A DNA stretch of 9,606 bases from positions 1 through 9,606 of the forward strand of contig JAKACS010000078.1 of NCBI GenBank assembly GCA_021821235.1, in the 5' to 3' direction. This document shows, piece by piece, positions 6,605 through 9,606 of this stretch. The stretch's first letter is position 1. Each line of letters starts with the position of its first letter. Under the pieces are notes generated by a model. That model saw only the letters and a list, made by a program, of their open reading frames with translations, made no database searches and had not been told where the DNA came from. The position numbers were made by a program, and so were the translations under genes. Source of the DNA: Bacillota bacterium (GTDB lineage Bacteria; Bacillota; Bacilli; Bacillales_B; DSM-18226).

Positions 6605-7691
6605 TGATCAATACCTTCTCTGGCCATAATTGAATCAATTGTTGAGTCGTTTGTTCCCAAGCTTTTGAATCTTTGACAGGACGGGCGTTTTTGTACATTT
6701 CATTTGGTAGCAGTTTTGCTTTTGCATCCTCTGGCAGTTTTACATTTTGACGAATTGGTCGTGCATATCCTCGTGCTAAGTTAGCTTGACCTTCATCTGA
6801 GAATATATATTCACGGGCTAGCTTCGCTGCATTTGGATGCTTCGCGTATTTATTAATGACTGATGCATATCCAGAAATAACAGAAGCTTCTTTTGGAATC
6901 ACAACATCAAAACGGTTTTTATCGATTTTATCACGATAACCTAATCCGTTAAAATCCCAAATAACCGCCACATCAACTTCTCCTTTTTCCAGTGCTGTAA
7001 TACTGGCATCAGTTGTTTGCAATCTTCCTTGTTTAGCCAATTTGGCATAAAAATCAATTCCAGGCTGGATATTCTTTTCGTCTCCTCCGTTTGCATAAGC
7101 AGCAGCCAATACCCCATACTGTGCCTGGGCTGCTTTTAAAACGTCACCGATCGTTACTTTAAAATTCCCCTTTTCAATGTCTGCCCATGATTGAGGAGGA
7201 TTTTTAACATTGTTTTTATCAGTAATAAATGCAATGGTTCCCGTGTATCCGACCATCCAGTTTCCATCTTTATCTTTTGCCCAATCCGGTACATCCTTCC
7301 AATAAGAAGTTTTATACGGTAATGTCAGGCCTTTTTGCTGTGCCAATGGTCCAAAAGCTACTCCTACATCACCAATATCAGCTGTGGCATTTTCCTTTTC
7401 CGATTCAAATTTTGCTAGTTCTTCTGCACTGGACATATCAGTATCAGTATGTTTAATGCCATACTTCGTATTGAGATCATCCCAGGTTCCCTTCCAGTTT
7501 GCCCAAGAATCTGGCATACCGACAGAATTTACTTCACCCTCAGCCTTTGCCTTCTTCGTTATTTCTTCAATTGAAAGATTCGTAGATGCCACTTCTTTTT
7601 TTGTTTTTTCACCGTTGCTAGAACATCCAGCCATAATAGAAATTGATAATAAACCGACTGATGCAATCTTTAATAGAGAACTCTGCCTCAT
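6594..7691 (-). CDS. ABC transporter substrate-binding lipoprotein (FbpA/PotD/PhnS-like class)
   Basis: This 365-residue lipoprotein has the basic start MRQSSLLK, a hydrophobic stretch, and a lipobox ending MAGC with C23 as the predicted lipidated residue, followed by a polar linker. The mature part looks like a family 1 or iron/polyamine-type periplasmic-binding fold: a TADIGDVGVAFGPLAQQKG segment near the hinge, GYTGTIAFITDKN, PQSWADIEKG, then ALEKGEVDVAVIWDF and HPNAAKLAREYIFSDEGQ. This class includes binders of Fe3+, polyamines, 2-aminoethylphosphonate and hexose phosphates. It captures the substrate at the outer face of the membrane for the two permeases. AAGGAGG lies 9 nt before the ATG, the best ribosome binding site in the cluster. 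It is first in the operon, downstream of the Pho box promoter. Given the two phosphoesterases in the cluster, a phosphorylated ligand is likely. Confidence 0.93.
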   Translation of the reverse strand: MRQSSLLKIASVGLLSISIMAGCSSNGEKTKKEVASTNLSIEEITKKAKAEGEVNSVGMPDSWANWKGTWDDLNTKYGIKHTDTDMSSAEELAKFESEKENATADIGDVGVAFGPLAQQKGLTLPYKTSYWKDVPDWAKDKDGNWMVGYTGTIAFITDKNNVKNPPQSWADIEKGNFKVTIGDVLKAAQAQYGVLAAAYANGGDEKNIQPGIDFYAKLAKQGRLQTTDASITALEKGEVDVAVIWDFNGLGYRDKIDKNRFDVVIPKEASVISGYASVINKYAKHPNAAKLAREYIFSDEGQANLARGYARPIRQNVKLPEDAKAKLLPNEMYKNARPVKDSKAWEQTTQQLIQLWPEKVLINVK

Positions 7692-7731
7692 TCAAAATTT
7701 CCTCCTTCACTTTTTGTTTTTTGTTTATTTT

Positions 7732-7766
7732 CTTTTGTTTACAGTTACAATAATAAAAAACAAAAG
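7732..7766. promoter_or_regulatory. Inverted repeat, candidate DeoR-family operator
   Basis: CTTTTGTTT (7732-7740) and AAACAAAAG (7758-7766) are perfect 9-bp inverted arms 17 bp apart. Further TTTTGTTT copies in the leader at 7719-7726 and 7712-7719 are in 7-bp register with the first arm. The repeat flanks the predicted -10 and transcription start, where a repressor would block initiation. The link to the DeoR-type protein of the cluster is inferred. In such A/T-rich DNA part of the pattern could be chance. Confidence 0.5.
7750..7755 (-). promoter_or_regulatory. Predicted -10 element of the transporter/phosphoesterase operon
   Basis: Minus-strand TATTAT matches the consensus TATAAT at 5 of 6 bases. 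The position 17 bp upstream reads ATACCA, which is no -35 box, as expected for an activator-dependent promoter. The predicted start is near 7743, giving a leader of about 50 nt. The nearest Pho box would then end at about -22, the position known from PhoP-activated promoters in Bacillus subtilis. Confidence 0.5.
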
Positions 7767-7824
7767 TAAAGTTGGTATTAAACAAATGTAAAGAATCATC
7801 TTTAAGTTATTAAGAAAGTGTTAA
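7765..7824 (-). promoter_or_regulatory. PhoP-binding site: five Pho boxes in 11-bp register
   Basis: Read on the minus strand: TTAACA (7824-7819), TTAATA (7813-7808), TTTACA (7792-7787), TTAATA (7781-7776) and TTTACT (7770-7765). The first four fit TT(A/C/T)A(C/T)A fully and the last at 5 of 6 positions. Starts are spaced 11, 21, 11 and 11 bp. The Bacillus subtilis PhoP consensus is this hexamer repeated every 11 bp or so on one face of the helix. The array points toward the operon and replaces the missing -35 box, which suggests activation under phosphate starvation. Confidence 0.7.
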
Positions 7825-7900
7825 GGAAGAATTTCAGTTTTAAGAACAACGGATATTTTGAGTTCATAGACTTTCTTCAAGGTAAAATAAAATTGAACGT
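7825..7900. other. Spacer between amidase terminator and Pho box array
   Basis: AT-rich DNA between the amidase terminator and the operon's control region. I see no gene or further clear motif. Confidence 0.4.
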
Positions 7901-7934
7901 AAAAAGATCATGAAGAACAAATCTTCATGATCTT
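7901..7934 (-). terminator. Rho-independent terminator of the amidase gene
   Basis: AAGATCATGAAG (7904-7915) and CTTCATGATCTT (7923-7934) form a perfect 12-bp stem with a 7-base loop. On the minus strand it is followed by a run of T (CTTTTTACG). It begins 5 bp after the amidase stop and insulates the Pho-controlled operon from amidase read-through. Confidence 0.9.
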
Positions 7935-7939
7935 AAACA

Positions 7940-9238
7940 CTATTTTGTTTCGTACTGCCTTTTTGCCAGTTCGGTTAGACCAATTTGATTTAAATAGCTG
8001 ATTGGCGCCAAGAAAGTAACGGTTACTACACCAGGATGGCGGCCAATTTCAATTGAACCTGTAATGGTTGCACGATTCATCACTTCAGGAACAGAAATGT
8101 TGAACAAATCAGCAGCTCGCTGCAATCCAACTTCTGTGGCTTCATTTAAATTCGCTCCCGTGCCAATGATCGAAATAGGGAGCGATTCTTCCAATTTTGC
8201 AACCCCCCATTGACCACCAACCTTTAATGCCGCTTCTTTTTCTTGTTGACTAATCGGTTTCGCCAAATATGGCAAGTCCTCTTCTACCGGAAAGAGGATC
8301 GGCCCTGTAAGCGTTAATCCTTTTATTACTTGAACTTGAAGAGAAACGATCCCAGCAACGTCTGTTGTATGTCCCGCAATTTCACCGTTTCCTTGCATGG
8401 CGTGCATATCACCGATGTAGACACCACCGCCAGGCACTTTTACCGGACAAATCAAAATCGCTCCTTCGCGTACCCGATTAATATCCATATGACCATCTGT
8501 CCGCTCTTCCAATTGTTCCTTTGTCAGACCGTATTCATGAGGAGCTCCAATCAAAAATTGACCAAAATCACCGGCATTATGGGAATCAGGAAATGGTCTT
8601 GTTGGGGTCGTACCAAGCTGGCCTAAAAATGGCCGAAGTCTTGCAACAGTTCCGACCAGATCATGTGGCGCGAAAGTAACGATCGGATTTTGGACTGAAT
8701 TTTCTGGTGTGGACATATAGAAATGCCCATCTTTTGCCGCTTTTTCTGCCGCTTCTTGACTTAGGGTAACACCTACTTTTCGATCTGGGTCAAAAGCAAT
8801 GGTATATCCGTTGGTAAACACGAATGGGGTAATATCTGAACCGCAGCTTTTACAACGGATTGCCTCCGGTCCGATTCCCTCAATCCTTGTCTCAGGATAC
8901 ATTTCACCGCATTCCGGACATTTTACAGCAACAAATGGATCCCCGATAAAGCGGCCTTCTACAGGCTTATCATTCCCTGAAGAAGTGACAGCAGAAGTAA
9001 CTTGAATACAATTAATCTTAATCGCTATCGCATCTCCCACTTCAGCCCCTTCAACATAAACAGGCTTTGTTACCTCATGCCCCCCACGAAGGCAAGGGGT
9101 AATCATCGGCCCCCAACAGCCAGGTGCAGTATTGGCAATAATGTACCCGCCATTTTTCACTGGACCAAGCATTTCTTTTTCCGGATCAAGGATTCCGTTC
9201 GTAAATTCATTAACAAAAACAGTTTGCTTTGACTCCAT
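7940..9238 (-). CDS. Acetamidase/formamidase family protein
   Basis: This 432-residue enzyme is of the FmdA/AmdA family, which hydrolyses formamide, acetamide or related short amides to ammonia and the acid in the cytoplasm. Family landmarks are NTAPGCWGP (36-44), PDSHNAGDFG (218-226), and GDMHAMQGNGEIAGHTTDV (276-294), the conserved active-site block. A zinc-ribbon-like insert carries CPECG (C107, C110) and CKSCG (C129, C132), as in the longer FmdA-type members. The frame opens five codons earlier at 9253, but the GGAGGG ribosome binding site lies within that extension, 7 nt before the ATG at 9238. That ATG is therefore the likelier start. It has its own promoter and terminator and no amide transporter beside it. 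The exact amide cannot be assigned. Confidence 0.93.
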   Translation of the reverse strand: MESKQTVFVNEFTNGILDPEKEMLGPVKNGGYIIANTAPGCWGPMITPCLRGGHEVTKPVYVEGAEVGDAIAIKINCIQVTSAVTSSGNDKPVEGRFIGDPFVAVKCPECGEMYPETRIEGIGPEAIRCKSCGSDITPFVFTNGYTIAFDPDRKVGVTLSQEAAEKAAKDGHFYMSTPENSVQNPIVTFAPHDLVGTVARLRPFLGQLGTTPTRPFPDSHNAGDFGQFLIGAPHEYGLTKEQLEERTDGHMDINRVREGAILICPVKVPGGGVYIGDMHAMQGNGEIAGHTTDVAGIVSLQVQVIKGLTLTGPILFPVEEDLPYLAKPISQQEKEAALKVGGQWGVAKLEESLPISIIGTGANLNEATEVGLQRAADLFNISVPEVMNRATITGSIEIGRHPGVVTVTFLAPISYLNQIGLTELAKRQYETK

Positions 9239-9274
9239 CCATGTTCCCTCCATTTCAAAAATGTAATCCCTTTC

Positions 9275-9303
9275 ATTATAATAGATTGAAATCCTTATTT
9301 CGA
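9275..9303 (-). promoter_or_regulatory. Sigma-A-type promoter of the amidase gene
   Basis: On the minus strand a consensus -10 TATAAT (9280-9275) lies 17 bp downstream of TCGAAA (9303-9298), which matches TTGACA at 4 of 6 bases. The predicted start is near 9268, about 30 nt before the ATG at 9238. Confidence 0.65.
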
Positions 9304-9383
9304 TTAAGAGATTTTGAGGTTTATAAATTTATTGGAGATTTTCCTATTTCATCATTTGAAAGGTATATTAAAATTACAGAACA

Positions 9384-9410
9384 AAGGCACAAGCGCCTTG
9401 GTAAGCTCCG
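9384..9410. repeat. Small GC-rich dyad, possible dispersed intergenic element
   Basis: AAGGC-ACAAGC-GCCTT followed by GGTAAGCTCCG is a GC-rich island in AT-rich intergenic DNA. It resembles short intergenic repeat sequences that I recall from Bacillaceae genomes, but no second copy is in this window, so its repeat nature is inferred. Confidence 0.3.
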
Positions 9411-9471
9411 ATAAATATAAATCCTTAATCTGTTTAAAATTCAACAATCACTCAATTTGGGCATAGACCCG

Positions 9472-9553
9472 CTTTGATTCCCATTTTTACCGTGATCCAT
9501 CGATTTTGGGAATCATAACCCCTCTTTGATTCCCATTTTTGCCGTAAACCATC
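9472..9553. repeat. Imperfect direct repeat with internal inverted copy
   Basis: Two 30-bp units begin at 9472 and 9524 (period 52). Each starts CTTTGATTCCCATTTTT, continues with (A/G)CCGT, and ends in CCATC, with only four mismatches. Between them TGGGAATCA (9507-9515) is the perfect reverse complement of TGATTCCCA at 9475-9483. The flanks GGGCATAGACCC (9459-9470) and GGGCGATAGACTC (from 9590) also look related, so the array probably continues past the window edge. No coding frame supports it. Confidence 0.65.
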
Positions 9554-9606
9554 CATCAACCCGGTTTTTCCCTTTTACTGGTATTTAGTGGGCGATAGAC
9601 TCTTCT

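Noticed and set aside
3039..7691. Iron(III) or polyamine uptake system
   Set aside because: The transporter family alone would allow it. The two phosphoesterases, DeoR-type regulator and Pho boxes, and the absence of a Fur-box-like sequence, argue for a phosphorylated substrate.
7732..7766. Catabolite-repression (cre) site
   Set aside because: The dyad lacks the TGnAAnCGnTnnCA pattern with its central CG; it is a pure CAAAA/TTTTG element.
7384..7791. 135-codon open frame on the + strand
   Set aside because: It lies antisense to the substrate-binding protein gene and runs into its promoter. It has no ribosome binding site or recognisable motif, and composition follows from the opposite strand.
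9459..9606. CRISPR array
   Set aside because: Only two imperfect units with a 22-bp interval that itself contains an inverted copy of the repeat; no further units or cas genes.

Overview
The window looks like chromosomal DNA of a low-GC Gram-positive bacterium of the Bacillaceae. The ribosome binding sites are strong AGGAGG types, the substrate-binding protein is a lipoprotein with a Firmicutes-type signal, TTG and GTG starts occur, and there is a Bacillus-style Pho box array. The genus cannot be fixed from the sequence. I see no phage, insertion sequence, CRISPR, rRNA or tRNA.

Layout: at the left edge is the 3' end of an acyl-CoA synthetase/AMP-ligase gene on the + strand with its terminator (1-228). 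Everything else coding is on the - strand. A Phd/YefM-type antitoxin and a VapC/FitB-type PIN toxin form a two-gene module (311-999) with a palindromic operator over its promoter. From 1235 to 7691 runs a seven-gene cluster, read right to left: lipoprotein substrate-binding protein, cytoplasmic alkaline-phosphatase-superfamily phosphodiesterase, two permeases, TOBE-type ABC ATPase, DeoR/GlpR-type repressor and PHP-domain phosphoesterase. An acetamidase/formamidase (7940-9238) stands alone with its own promoter and terminator. The right end (9254-9606) is intergenic and carries imperfect repeats.

The seven-gene cluster is the main interest. It combines one binding-protein-dependent importer, two unrelated phosphoester hydrolases that both lack signal peptides, and a DeoR-family regulator, a family that usually senses phosphorylated metabolites. 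Upstream of the first gene are five TT(A/T)A(C/T)A boxes. Three lie at exact 11-bp steps and two more are 11 bp apart further upstream, as in PhoP-binding sites of the Bacillus subtilis Pho regulon. A 9-bp perfect inverted repeat straddles the predicted -10 and transcription start and may be the repressor's operator. My reading is a phosphate-starvation-induced system that imports an intact organophosphate, probably a phosphodiester or phosphorylated polyol or sugar, and strips its phosphate in the cytoplasm. The substrate is unknown.

A terminator-like hairpin after the second gene probably lets the binding protein and phosphodiesterase be made in excess. The remaining five genes are joined by four consecutive 4-nt stop/start overlaps.
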